Shown piece by piece: positions 1 to 9,685 of a stretch of DNA of 64,000 nucleotides; within the stretch, counting starts at the first letter, position 1, and each line of letters begins with the position of its first letter. The notes under the pieces are model-generated. The model made no database searches and was not told the origin of the DNA. It saw only the letters and a program-made list of their open reading frames with translations. The stretch is from the NCBI GenBank assembly GCA_964019135.1, contig CAXHSH010000416.1, positions 620,001-684,000 on the forward strand, in the 5' to 3' direction. A program made the translations under genes and the position numbers. Origin of the DNA: Arenicola marina (taxonomy: Eukaryota > Annelida > Polychaeta > Arenicolidae).

Positions 1-1050
1 CAACGGAACATACAACCCAGATACGTGCTACAAGGCCAACGCATTACTGCTCGGCCACCGGTCCTCCCCGCTACGAAGATAACCCACAACGTTGTTGATA
101 ATTATCTTCTTCATTGTCACACTTATACCAGAATCACTCTTTTCTACAAACAGATTCTTCACTCCATCAGCACCACCACGCTGATAGGCAAGCTTCAAAT
201 GTTTAAGGTATGACGTTATCGCAGTATTTACTAGGGGGCCCAACAATTTCTGAAACCTGCCCAGCGCGAATGCGCAATAAACTACGCCCAGTCTTCTTAA
301 ACATGGTCACTACCCAAAAATAGAAAACTATAGCCAAATGTCCTGGCGTTATCTCCCTTTTTCTTTTCATTACTTAGTCCACTTCATAATCCAATGAGTC
401 GCTTGGGACTAGCCCTGTTGCATGCCCCTCCCTGGCTTATCCGCTCTGGGGAGCGGGCCGGAGGGCCATAAAGTAAATATTCAAATTTAGCGTTGATTAA
501 AAAATGTGCACTCTTCGGGCGGCGATTACAGAAAAGTACACACATAAACGGTCCTTATCGATGTGTCAATTTGTTCTTCATACCTTAATAGTTCGGTCGG
601 CAAAGTGATTAAATACAGACAAATGTGACCACTTTTCGTACTGGCAAAAGTTTCTAACAACAATTTTTTACAACTTCTCCTCGCGGCTATGTTGCTGTTA
701 CGTCACAGTTCTCGTCGATCTCCCGGCAGACGGAGCTCGTTCCTCGCATCACAATCTTCCCTAGGACTATGGCGTAAGCGTATCGCCCTCTGCCGGGAGA
801 TCGACGTATTCATGTATAGCTTCGTCTCTCTCCCCATCGACAAGCTACAGACAGACTGCTCGAAATGCAGGGATTCTTGAAAGGTAGTGGGCAATAAATT
901 TTTCGACGAAAACATGCGAAAAATGTGTTGACAATGTTGGTGGATTTATTGTAGAACAATAAGAAATTGACAGCGGCATCTACAACATTGGCATATTTTA
1001 ATCGAGTTCTCGAGACCAGATGAGAAGGGGAAGAACGAGTCTCTTTACAC
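1..1050. other. Non-coding stretch, no gene recognised
   Basis: No convincing coding region was found. The only open frame with a protein-like composition is a 72-codon one on the minus strand at 28-246, without recognisable domain, splice signal or homologue inside the window. A hairpin-forming inverted repeat at 713-806 is listed separately. Confidence 0.5.
713..806. repeat. Perfect 18-bp inverted repeat
   Basis: The arm at 713-730 (CGTCGATCTCCCGGCAGA) is the exact reverse complement of 789-806, with a 58-bp spacer. The arms are much more GC-rich than the surrounding DNA. The structure could be the remnant of a small foldback or MITE element; no target-site duplication was identified. Confidence 0.7.
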
Positions 1051-1054
1051 CGTT

Positions 1055-1372
1055 CAGTGACCATGGTGAAGCCGCCTTGGAGATCCCATGGTACCGTCCA
1101 ATGTCCATTGTAATGTCGTATTCTAGAACCCATGTCACCACCCAGTGACCATGGTGATGTAGTCTTGTTAACCCCATGGTTCCACCCGGTCACCACGGGG
1201 ACGTCGTATTCTGGATCCCATGGCATCGCCCTGTGGCCATGGGGATGTCGTATTCTGGATCCCATGGCATCGCCCTGTGGCCATGGGGATGTCGTATTGT
1301 GGATCCGTTGGCACCGTCCTGTTACCATGGAGACGTCGTATTCTGGATCCTGTGAGCCCAGTGACCATGCAC
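1055..1372. repeat. 44-bp minisatellite, about seven copies
   Basis: Tandem unit of 44 bp with the recurring pieces ATGGGGATGTCGTATTCTGG and ATCCCATGGCATCGCCCTG. The two copies around 1,200-1,300 are nearly identical and the outer copies are more diverged. CCATGG occurs in most units. Because 44 is not divisible by three, the overlapping open frames through it (for example 810-1,328 minus) change frame from unit to unit and are not credible genes. Confidence 0.85.
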
Positions 1373-2482
1373 TGATATTTATTATTAAAATCGTTTAATC
1401 GCATCAGAATTATTAAATACACTATCAAGGGGATGTTCCCACATATTCATTCACCGGAATACACAAATGTACTGCAGTAATACGCGACAAAAGATTGATT
1501 TTAGACCCATAATAAGGTTACACACCAACTGGTCGCATCCCCATAATAAGTAATAAAAAAATCCTCATTTACAAGTCAACGCTTAAACTAAACTGTTAAC
1601 CAGGTTTTCATAATTCTGCCATATGAAGATGGCATACAGTAATGAATTTACTTAGTTTTAAAGACGCCATGAGAACGGAATTACACGCGCTATTAATACG
1701 AGAAATAATAATTTTGGGGTCTATAATTACATTAAAATTATATTGTATGGCCGAATTATTTATCGGAGTGTTTCATTTCACCACTTAAAACACGATATTT
1801 CGGTACGACCAGCGCTGATTTCTCACCATTCGCAAGCTCATGAATATCTCATGAATATACCGGAAATGACGTTTTGTACTGGACTCGCAAAATAAACAAA
1901 CGTGTGAAATGGCCACGAGTGATTTGAGTTTGGGATGAGCTAGAGCGAGAAATTTGTTTCAGTGAGTTCAATAGATGTGACAGCAAGGTGGAATTTGATG
2001 CTTTTGTTTTGAAAGACAGTTCGGGTCAAAATTCTTCCTGATAGATTTGAGTGGAAGCGCGTAGATGGTGAAGAAAACTGAGTCGAAACTGAGCATGGCC
2101 GCGGAGCCGGCGAATGACAGATCGACACAGATTACAGAACACGGTCACTCACCTGCTCAGTGTCAGTTATCTTCTGCAGAACTTGAAAAGCATGCCAAAT
2201 CCGCGGAATAATGTCTAATTGTTCAAGTCTAAACTAGAGTTTTATTCGAATATATATATTAGAAAACTAATTACAAACTAGAATATTAATAAATAAAAAA
2301 GTTAGATCCATTGCAATTTATCTTGATGGCATTGATTAATTGAGATCTGATATTTATGGGAGTTCTCTCATTTATTTTTAGTGATAAAGCTATGAAATGT
2401 CTGTATATATTCAATATTAGTGCTACATATGTCACAAACTGTAAACTACTAATTACAATGAAAAAAATGGATCTTATTCTAT
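1373..2482. other. AT-rich intergenic DNA
   Basis: No gene, RNA or obvious repeat could be supported here. The region is AT-rich with frequent stops in all frames. Confidence 0.5.
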
Positions 2483-3141
2483 TGTAACGGGAAATGTTGT
2501 TGTTGTGCGGCGCGTGGGCAGTTGTCGGTGAGAACCGTCAATCACAACGACGGAATCCGAGTTCAATGCTGCTTTTATTCAAATGTCATCCACACCTTCC
2601 ACAAAGTCCTGTTCCAGGTTTCCAAACAAAACGCTGTGCGCATCTCTCACACAAGGGTTTGTATGACTTGCTTCCAAATTTCAAAGATGACCTTCTCCAC
2701 CCCGTCTTGCCGCTGGGACAATACAATGTTGCAGTGTCCAAGAATCTAGTGACGCAACACACACGCTCGCGTTCACATGACTTCCTCTATTCTTATAGAA
2801 GGGGACAAGTCGCCACGTGTGACTTCTGACCTTTACATGTCCACACGTGTGTCCCACGAGTGAGCCACACATGACCCCTTAAGCTATCACCTTAAGGTCG
2901 TAAACACGTGGGCTCAACATTGCACCACCGTGTAGCTAACAGCGATTCTTAAATACTGCTTAATATAACACCTGAATCCTCCGTATTGGTTCTGAGTATA
3001 GTCACAAGCCCTGCCGCCTTAGTTTACCGTAGGGAACTACGCACAAAAGGAGAGGGCCAGGCACCATCATATTCATGGCAATATTTTGTTCCTATAAACT
3101 TATTACCTGACATGGCCTACTTGCCACCAAATTCTATTACA
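2483..3141 (-). repeat. 3' LTR of the Ty3/gypsy element
   Basis: On the plus strand the segment begins TGTAACGGGAAATG and ends ATTCTATTACA, giving TGTAA...TTACA termini as expected for an LTR. A purine-rich tract sits immediately outside, on the pol side. On the minus strand a TATAAG box (2,797-2,792) and an AATAAA (2,579-2,574) are placed as an LTR promoter and polyadenylation signal would be. It unexpectedly holds 35 bp (2,686-2,720) identical to RNase H coding DNA at 4,778-4,812. Boundaries are inferred from termini and PPT, not from a second LTR copy. Confidence 0.65.
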
Positions 3142-3157
3142 CTACCCCCTCCTTCAG
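3142..3157 (-). other. Polypurine tract
   Basis: Reading the minus strand, CTGAAGGAGGGGGTAG lies directly before the LTR start TGTAATAG. This is the position and composition of the plus-strand priming polypurine tract in LTR retrotransposons. Confidence 0.6.
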
Positions 3158-3744
3158 TAAGCACTTGTCCTCAAGTGTGTATCATCATTATCTGTGTGAT
3201 GGACAATATGGACACGATGCATTTCCAGGGAATATTATCTATATCCTCCTAATTCTGACTTCCACCTGTTCAACACCCTTATTCAATCCTAGGCTGACAA
3301 TTCACGCTACAGCAATATCAGCTATCGGAGCCAATTACAGCAACTTAGGTAGGACTATAACCCATCCAAGTTACGCATTAATGGTTCATCCAAGAGGTTT
3401 CATGATAATTCAGCTAGCCTATGTACCTTATGTGCACAACACTGTGCATAACTTCATAATAATAACCATAACATTGGCCATCCGATTACACACAAGGCAC
3501 TAACCACAACTCATGTGCGTTTGCCGGAATGTCCTTAACTATACACATCAACAGTAATTTATCCTATCTGAAGAGTACCACACATGTCCGTTTACTTCAA
3601 CCACTTGGGAAGGCGCACATACATTTAAGAATCGCATCCATCACATTGCGAACGTTTGAGGTTAATGGGATGGCCATAATCTCGTAAAGCGGTATTTCAC
3701 TTCGTGCACATCAACGACCACATGTCACACGTTTAAAACTCCCA
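3158..3744. other. Retroelement 3' non-coding region
   Basis: No coding sequence is recognised between the polypurine tract and the repeats at 3.75 kb. The 112-codon plus-strand frame at 3,165-3,503 shows no domain and lies antisense to the element, so it is taken as chance. Confidence 0.4.
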
Positions 3745-4030
3745 AGTTACCCAGATCAGATCCGAGGTGCATCGGTGCCGCCTGAGCAGCCCATTGCTCC
3801 ACGAGATGCTTGATCTACGCTAAAACCCTAGTAACACCCCCCCCCCCCCGCCCCCTCAAGTTAACCAGATCAGATCCGAGGTGCATCGGTGCCGCCCGAG
3901 CAGCCCATTGCTCCACGAGATGCTTGATCTACGCTAAACCTCTAGTAACACCCCCCCCACCCCTCAAGTTAACCAGATCAGATCCGAGGTGCGTCGGTGC
4001 CGCCTGAGCAGCAACCCCCCCCCCCCCCTA
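3745..4030. repeat. Tandem repeat of 108-114 bp, 2.5 copies, with poly-C tracts
   Basis: The anchor CCAGATCAGATCCGAGGTGC recurs at 3,751, 3,865 and 3,973. Each unit ends in a C-homopolymer (about 3,836-3,850, 3,951-3,960 and 4,015-4,028). The array sits just downstream of the pol tail. The poly-C tracts make the local consensus length unreliable. Confidence 0.8.
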
Positions 4031-4040
4031 TTGCCTCTTT

Positions 4041-4628
4041 CTAGAGCCGGCCTAGTCCACCACCACGACATCTGCGTCCATGTCCTCTTCCTGGCGATTC
4101 CACTCCGGGGCTTGCGTCGCCCTGCCGTCCACCTCCATAAGCAGCGCCTCTGGGGGAAACGGGATGCTGTCGCCTGGCGCCGGAGGAAACCACGTCGGGT
4201 GCGTCTTGGGAGGCGTTCTGACGGTTAGTCGGGCCGGGTGGTTCATCATCTGCCGGCTGTGGAGAAACGGACAATATCGACCGGCCAGTTGATGTTGGCG
4301 TAGCCCTACTCCGTCTCTTGCGTCCACAACGGCCTCGCTTCGGGCGGCGGTTGCCGTTTCGCATTGCTCGGAACCTGCTGGTCCCCGAGAAGGGTAATTC
4401 ATCGAGTAATGTCTCCCACTTCATGCCTTCTATCGCCACTGTCTCACCCTCGGTGGCCTTCCGGTCGGATCCGCCGCAGAATCGGCAGTCGCCGCTGCAG
4501 GGTCTTCGTGACAGGGCATCTGAGTGTCCATGCAATCTGCCGGCTGGGTGCTCCACGTCGAACAGCAGCCCAGGCGCTCGATCCATCTGGCAACTTGTCC
4601 TTCTGGTTCCTTGAAGTGGAACAGTCAC
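4041..4628 (-). pseudogene. pol C-terminal tail, integrase missing
   Basis: An open frame of 195 codons. Near its start it contains the RNase H/pol junction signature HSDALSRRPCSGDCRFC, which in Ty3/gypsy polyproteins marks the end of RNase H and a Cys-rich zinc-binding start. The rest is a basic, Pro/Arg/Gly-rich tail with none of the integrase DDE core. I infer that the integrase-coding segment has been deleted and the frame continues into the polyprotein tail. The first ~40 codons are out of frame with the RNase H sequence upstream. Confidence 0.5.
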
Positions 4629-4900
4629 CGCAAGGAGCAGTGATCTGTCCGTAGCTTAAATCGTCGGCCATACAAGTAGTGACGGAAGTACTCATCGATG
4701 TAGACGACTGCCAACAACTCTCGTCTGGTGACGCTGTAGTTCCTTTCCGGCTGTGACAAGGGACTGCTTCCTTAAGCGATGACCTTCTCCACCCCGTCTT
4801 GCCGCTGGGACAGTACGGCGCCAATACTGCACCCGCTGGCGTCAGTATCTAGGATGTAGTCCTCGTCGCAAATCAGATAGCTCAAAACGGGTCCTGAGGT
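4530..4900 (-). pseudogene. RNase H domain, frameshifted
   Basis: The catalytic-Asp signature LDTDASGCSIGAVLSQ is encoded around 4,860-4,810 and the downstream signature SVTRRELLAVV around 4,740-4,700, followed by a segment ending KLRTDH. These belong to the retroelement RNase H that degrades the RNA strand during reverse transcription. They lie in frames different from the RT immediately upstream, and a stop follows the KLRTDH segment, so the domain cannot be translated as one piece. It follows RT directly. Confidence 0.7.
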
Positions 4901-5600
4901 TCACGCCCCCGTTAGGTCGTCGAAGGCGACCTGACATTTCGTAGTCCAACCGTACGGCACTTTCCTGGTCAGCTGCGTCAAGGGGCTGGCGATAATCGCA
5001 TAGTCTTTCACAAAACATCGGTAGTAAGACGTAAGTTCCAAGAAACTCCTCGTCTGCTTCACATTGCGAGGTATCGGCCATTCGTGGATGACTTTAGTCT
5101 TGTCAGGATCGGTGTGCACTCCCTCAAGGGTGACAATGTGGCCAAGGAACTCGACTCGCTTCTTGAAGGACGCACACTTGTCTGGTTTAAGCTTGAGGCC
5201 CGCCGACTTTAGCCATTCCAACACCTGGCTGACTCTCAACAGGTGTTGCTCAAAGGAAGTCCCGTGAACGATGATGTCATCTATGTACAAGACTGCCGTT
5301 TCCCACTGCCCATGGAGAATTTTCTCCATCAGTCTCTCAAATGTAGGCGGCGCTCCGCACAACCCAAATGGCATGACCCTCCATTGGAAAAGCCCATACC
5401 GAGTGGTGAACGCGGTCTTGCACCGGTCTTCTGGATTCATCCCCACCTGCCAGTAGGAACTCGCCGGGTCTAGGGTGCTAAACCATGTTGCACACTGTTC
5501 AGAGACCTGTAGTCGACACAAAAGCGATCGGAGTCGTCCTTCTTGACCAATACGATCGGTGCGGACCAGGGACTACTGGATGGCTGAATTACCCCCGCGT
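4901..5600 (-). pseudogene. Reverse transcriptase domain of Ty3/gypsy pol
   Basis: The frame 5,521-4,901 (206 codons) carries the RT fingers/palm: STLDPASSYWQV, the conserved FGLCGAPPTFERLM, the catalytic YIDDI, FLGHIV, and the thumb segment leading into the connection region. The N-terminal RT piece (VLVKKDD...FCVDYRSLN) is encoded at about 5,590-5,500 in another frame. Compared with intact elements, roughly 20 residues are missing between FCVDYRSLN and STLD. The YIDD box itself is intact, but the domain is broken upstream and cannot be read through. Confidence 0.88.
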
Positions 5601-5683
5601 CGAGCATCTTGTTGATCTCCTCCTTAGATAGATCGCGATATCTGCGCCCATCTCAACGATTACTGGTTCTGGATGAGGGTTCA

Positions 5684-6091
5684 TCAATTGGATTGGCACG
5701 ATCGACTGTCGTTTATCCACCAAGGCCCTGGCCAGGCACAGACCGTGGTCCCGGAGGAACCGTTGCTGCAAGGTGATAACCCCTGTGTCCGAAGTTCGGG
5801 ATGGATGAGCACACCATGGATGATCAGTTCATTTTTAGCCGGCACAACCACCGTTTCCTTGACGACCACTCGGCATGTCCGGGGTGCCTCGTTTCCCACT
5901 TCATATGGTACCCGTTGCTGTCGAACCGTTAACGACCCTTCAGCCCAATCCCATTGGCACCGGTGCATCTGCAAGAAATCCATGCCCAGGACGACATCCT
6001 CCTTCATTGCAGCGACGAGGAACCGATGTGTAACAGTAACTCCATGTCTAGCTCCACGTCCACGGCACCTTCGATAGCGAGGGCGATCCAC
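5684..6091 (-). pseudogene. Protease C-terminal and linker region of pol
   Basis: A 135-codon frame. Near its N-terminus it reads VVLGMDFLQMHRCQWDW, the typical second conserved block of retropepsin-like proteases (ILG-x-D-F-L). It continues into the protease-RT linker with KNELIIHGVL. It overlaps the active-site-containing frame upstream (6,356-6,048) by 44 bases in a different phase, so a frameshift separates the two halves of the protease. The C-terminal residues run out of frame into the RT N-terminus. Confidence 0.6.
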
Positions 6092-6356
6092 TCACGGTAA
6101 ATACACGCGTACCGTCTGGCTTCTGAAACCCCGCATTCCTCTTTGCTAGTTGGTCGCAGGGAGTAGATGAGATGAACGACCTCTGCGCCCCAGTGTCAAT
6201 TAGGCATCGTGCCCGCTTCGAAAAAACCCCAGGTAGTGTAACCTTTGCTGCGATATTCATCTCCCGGTGCCCAGTGGGTAGATTCTCGTTCACATGTTGG
6301 CCTTGCTCTCTTCCCATGTGAGAGGCTGATCCTCGGCCCGCAGGATCAGCCGACAT
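6048..6356 (-). pseudogene. Aspartic protease N-terminal half
   Basis: A 102-codon frame with the active-site motif LIDTGAQRSFIS (D-T-G-A) of retroviral-type aspartic proteases, which cleave the Gag-Pol polyprotein. The catalytic D-T-G is intact. The second half of the domain (ILG block) is in another frame. It lies between the gag zinc knuckle and RT, as expected for a gag-PR-RT order. Confidence 0.75.
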
Positions 6357-6374
6357 CAGCTTGATGACGGTCCA

Positions 6375-6815
6375 TTATTGGGTCGCCTCGTTCATGCCTG
6401 TTCTCGTCTTCCCTAGACAATTCCTAGCTAAATGTCCTAGCTCTACACACCCATAGCATCGAAACTCCTGCGTCCTCGGATTACGGCTCACATCATCCGT
6501 CGATGGGCCTCTGGTCTGCCCGAGCGAGCTGCAAAGGTCTTCGGGTCTCTTCAACAGCATTTCCAGTTGTGGCCCAGGATCTTGGTACCACGTCTGATGA
6601 ACGGAATCTGGTCCGTTGGGTACCATTGTCGGCCCGTCTCCTCTCCTTAAGGAAATATGCCTCCATATTCAGAGCCGCCCTAACTGCGTCATCAATGGTG
6701 GCCGGGCTCGCACGGCGCTGCACTGCACTGCCTTCCTCAGCTCAGGCTCCCGAAGCGCGTCTGCAAACTTATCTACAGCCAGTTTTTCAATGGCGCCTAC
6801 GCCGAAGTTAGGGTA
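6375..6815 (-). pseudogene. gag C-terminal region with CCHC zinc knuckle
   Basis: The frame at 6,626-6,375 contains CYGCVELGHLARNC, a C-x2-C-x4-H-x4-C zinc knuckle used for nucleic-acid binding by Gag nucleocapsid. Upstream, in a different phase (about 6,810-6,560), the capsid-like segment ASPATIDDAVRAALNMEAYF is readable. One frameshift therefore separates capsid from nucleocapsid. The region is cut from the N-terminal gag part by tandem repeats at 6.82-7.26 kb. Confidence 0.75.
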
Positions 6816-6820
6816 GGCCA

Positions 6821-7264
6821 CGCCCGGTTAACCAAATTTAGGAAATTGGCGAAACAAAAGTGATTCTATTTGTCGAAAACGCCATTTGTACCCGAAAAGT
6901 ACTTTTTTACGAAACTAAAAAAGCTTACTTCTCCTCCAAATCGACAAATTTTGCATAAATAACATCATGGACTCCTTGGCGCACGCCCGATTAACCAAAT
7001 TTAGGAAATTGGCGAAAGAAAAGTGATTCTATTTGCCGAAAACGCCATTTGTACCCGAAAAGTACTTTTTTACGAAACTAAAAAAGCCTACTTCTCCTCC
7101 AAATCGACAAATTTTGCATAAATAACATAACATCATGGACTCCTTCGCGCACGCCCGATTAACCAAATTTAGGAAATGGGCGAAACAAAAGTGATTGTAT
7201 TTGCCGAAAACGCCATTTGTACCCGAAAAGTACTTTTTTACGAAACTAAAAAATCGACAAATTT
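6821..7264. repeat. Three tandem copies of a ~165-bp repeat inside gag
   Basis: The string TTAACCAAATTTAGGAAA recurs at 6,828, 6,991 and 7,159 (spacings 163 and 168). Each copy includes TACCCGAAAAGTACTTTTTT, which contains the dyad AAAAGTACTTTT. The third copy is truncated. The repeat interrupts the gag reading frame and has no resemblance to gag, so it is an insertion followed by tandem amplification. The 122-codon minus frame through it is a repeat artefact. Confidence 0.85.
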
Positions 7265-7360
7265 TCACGGGTTTTTTCGTATGTCCTGAGCCAGTTGTCG
7301 CAGGGGTTCCCCCTCCTTGCGTCTGCGACCGGAAAGAGTCAATTATCACATCTGTGCCCT

Positions 7361-7650
7361 CTAGCGGGTTCCAAAGCGTTGCTCCAACAGCCAACATGCC
7401 CGATCGTAGGAGGTATAGTCGTCGTTGATCACGCCACTGATATATTCTTGTGCCGACCCCACATGGGAAACCAGCAGGTAGTCGGTCCTCTCTTCACCGT
7501 CCCATTGCTTGATTCTAGCGATTCTTTCAAAATGGGACAAATAGTCTTCCCATAAAATGTCGCCTGCAAACTCTTTAGCTCTCATACTGATATGACTGCC
7601 TCTGGCGCGGGTCTCGCTGCCACTCCTGATGCCTTTGGTGGCTGTACAGG
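7361..7650 (-). pseudogene. gag N-terminal part
   Basis: A frame of 75 codons from its ATG at 7,585, open further upstream to about 7,650. It contains WEDYLSHFERIARIKQW and later DRACWLLEQRFG, matching the retrotransposon gag pattern W-x2-Y-x2-HFE with a downstream amphipathic helix. It is the capsid N-terminal part. The frame ends where the tandem repeats begin, and the remaining gag is found beyond them. Confidence 0.6.
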
Positions 7651-8100
7651 GCTGCGCACCATATTGGCCCCCTCAGATAAGGGTACCCTGTCCCCGGCTT
7701 AGTCATGGTCCTCCTCTCTTGCCGGTTAGGTTGGACTCCATCGACCCCACCAATATTGTGGTGTCTAAGGTATCCTTCCCGTCCAGGCCCGGCTGGCGAC
7801 GACGCAGGTTTTTTTCCTAATATGTGAATTTGTTATCGGACCTCTCCCGAGTGCGTCTGCTTTCTCAGAAGGGCCGTCGCCCCGATCTAGTTCCCCCTCA
7901 AACAGCATTATGATCGTCCTCCGAATCGTCACTTACTTCAAGGTGAGTCCGATTGTCAAGGTTGTCCTCCGATCGATCGGTCGCGGCCGAAACGACACGT
8001 CTGGGTCGGGTGAGAACTGGGTCGATGGGTCGAATCTGGTTTCGTGGGATCTTATCGGGATTCTAATCGGGTTTGAATCGGGAAAGGGGAGTTGAATATT
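7651..8100. other. No gene recognised
   Basis: This is where the 5' LTR, primer-binding site and gag leader of the retroelement would be expected. No sequence resembling the LTR at 2,483-3,141 could be seen, so the element appears truncated here. Confidence 0.4.
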
Positions 8101-8558
8101 GATTAAAATGATCCATTCAGGATGAGAATGGTCAAATCAGTATCTAAAGGTCAAATCGGGATCCGAACGGTCAATCTACATCCTAGTTGTCAAATCTCTA
8201 TCCGACGGCTCGTATCAGGTTCTGATGCGTCAATCTGGATCCGACGTGTCAAGTACGGATTCCCTGGGTTAATCCGGATAATTGCGGTCAAATCAGGATT
8301 CCAGGGGTTCAATCTGGATCTCAGGGGTTCAATCTGTTGATTAAAATGATCCAATCAGGATGAGAAGGGTCAAATCAGTATCTGAAGGTCAAACCGGGAT
8401 CCGAACGGTCAATATGCATCCTAGGGGTCAAATCTCTATCCGACGGCTCCTATCAGGTTCTGATGCGTCAATCTGGATCCGACGTGTCCAATACGGATTC
8501 CCTGGTTTAATCCGGATAATTGCGGTCAAATCTGGATCTCAGGGGTTCAATCTGGATC
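8101..8558. repeat. Two direct copies of a ~238-bp repeat
   Basis: The block beginning GATTAAAATGATCCA occurs at 8,101 and 8,339 and remains alignable for about 220 bp. Both share ATCCGAACGGTCAAT, TCTATCCGACGGCTC and GGATTCCCTGG. Each copy is itself made of roughly 20-bp GGTCAAATC-type subrepeats, so the block grew out of the adjoining 20-bp minisatellite. Confidence 0.85.
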
Positions 8559-8740
8559 TCAGGGGTTCAATCTGGATCTCAGGGGATCAATCTAGGTTTC
8601 AGGGGTTCAAGCTGGATCTCAGGGGTCCAATCTGGATCTCAGGGGTCCAATCTGGATCTCAGGGATCCAATCTGGATCTAACAGGTTAAATCTGGATCCT
8701 AGGTGTCGAATCCGGATCGTAGGGGTCCAATCCCGATATG
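8527..8740. repeat. 20-bp minisatellite
   Basis: Tandem copies of CAATCTGGATCTCAGGGGTT, best preserved at about 8,545-8,670 and increasingly diverged toward 8,740. The 109-codon plus frame across it (8,360-8,689) is a product of the repetition. Confidence 0.9.
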
Positions 8741-9197
8741 AAGGGTCAAAACATGGTTCTGTTTCACAGCCGTAGCTGTTGAATTACGACCGTGAAAGCT
8801 TTAGCCCACAAACAATCCAAAAGGCAAAATTACAAATTTTGAAATCGAACTTAGTACAATACTGAAAGTTTTCTAATGTGTGCTAATGTCCAAAATTAAG
8901 ACACGCGAATAAGAATAAATCCTCGACTAAAACACGTCAGATATCTTAATATTCTTTCTTAAGGCAGAGGGGGGTGGGCTTCCGTCTTGGGCCTTTACAA
9001 CTGCACATACATGCGATATGATCTTCGACAGTCTGAACACATCGTAAAACCGTCTATCAATTAACGACAATCATTAATATCACAGATGAGTCATTCGGAA
9101 ACACGCGAAATGGAGTATCTGGCGCATGTGAGTAAACATAAACGAATACAAAGATAAATTTGTTTCCGACAACAACTTTTCAATCCCTTTTTCAAAA

Positions 9198-9417
9198 TTG
9201 TTACATTAGAGGGAATAATGGTTGTTACAATTGTGTTTGACAAAGTTTACTACTTTAGAAGGAAAAGGAGTTTTACAATTGCGGTTGATGTTTTATTACA
9301 TTTGGGGGAAATACGTTGTTCCATTTGAAGGCGGTTTTACATTTGTGGGAAAAAAAGTTACTACATTTGAGGGTTTTGTTACATTAGAGGGAAAAAAGTT
9401 GTTACATTTACGGGCTT
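9198..9417. repeat. Degenerate TTACATTTGAGGGAAAA minisatellite
   Basis: A motif of the form TTACATT(T/A)GAGGGAAAAAAG recurs irregularly about eight times with 22-30 bp spacing. It is purine-rich on the plus strand. No coding function is supported. Confidence 0.7.
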
Positions 9418-9490
9418 AACTGTCATGTATCACGAACAATTTGTATCCCGCGTAGAGCTCGCTTGTAAAATCGTCTTTATCGTTTTGTAG

Positions 9491-9685
9491 ATCAACAACA
9501 AGGCAAGGTCCGGGTGTCACCGACTATTATAGCCAATGGTGAACCCGTCTTGGACGTAACCACGGAAGGGCTCTCCGCGACACCAGCAACCGGGGTCGGC
9601 GAACCATTTTACCTTCCGGAATCCGAGATGGGGGAGCCAATTGACGTCATGGTGTCTCTGTGCCCTTCGGCCAGTCATCCTAATG
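9491..9685 (+). CDS. Internal exon of an unrecognised gene
   Basis: After a TTTTGTAG acceptor the frame starting at 9,493 is open for 64 codons and stops exactly at a consensus donor (AATG|GTATGT). The peptide begins QQQGKVRVSPTIIANGEPVL and ends ASHPN. Two bases at the start complete a codon from an earlier exon, and one G is left over at the end. The exon at 10,391 begins with the two bases needed to complete it (G+GC = Gly). C/G-ending codons are more frequent here than in the flanking AT-rich DNA. No domain is recognised. There is no Met, so an upstream exon must exist; I could not locate it. Function unknown. Confidence 0.55.

Larger units (their letters stand above)
2483..7650 (-). mobile_element. 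Degenerate Ty3/gypsy-like LTR retrotransposon
   Basis: On the minus strand the order is gag (two pieces), CCHC zinc knuckle, aspartic protease, reverse transcriptase, RNase H, a proline-rich tail, a polypurine tract and one LTR. RT preceding RNase H, with the LTR after the pol tail, fits Ty3/gypsy. Integrase is missing: the RNase H end runs directly into the tail. Frames are broken at several points, and three copies of a ~165-bp repeat split gag. I found no second LTR on the gag side, so the element is 5'-truncated or that LTR has diverged. It is therefore an old non-autonomous copy. The right boundary is approximate. Confidence 0.85.

Noticed and set aside
28..246. 72-codon minus-strand frame with a plausible composition
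   Set aside because: No start context, splice signals or domain, and an overlapping plus frame of equal length. Could be an exon tail but cannot be supported.
810..1328. 172-codon minus-strand frame
   Set aside because: It passes through the 44-bp minisatellite; the peptide is repeat-derived and the flank has no domain.
3810..4007. 65-codon plus frame with repeated KLTRSDPRC
   Set aside because: Product of the 108-bp tandem repeat and poly-C tracts downstream of the retroelement.
7029..7397. 122-codon minus-strand frame with FSFVKKYFSGTNGVFGK repeats
   Set aside because: Lies on the ~165-bp tandem repeat inserted in gag; the repeated peptide is the repeat unit translated.
7651..8100. 5' LTR of the Ty3/gypsy element
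   Set aside because: Expected here by layout, but no stretch resembles the 659-bp LTR at 2,483-3,141.
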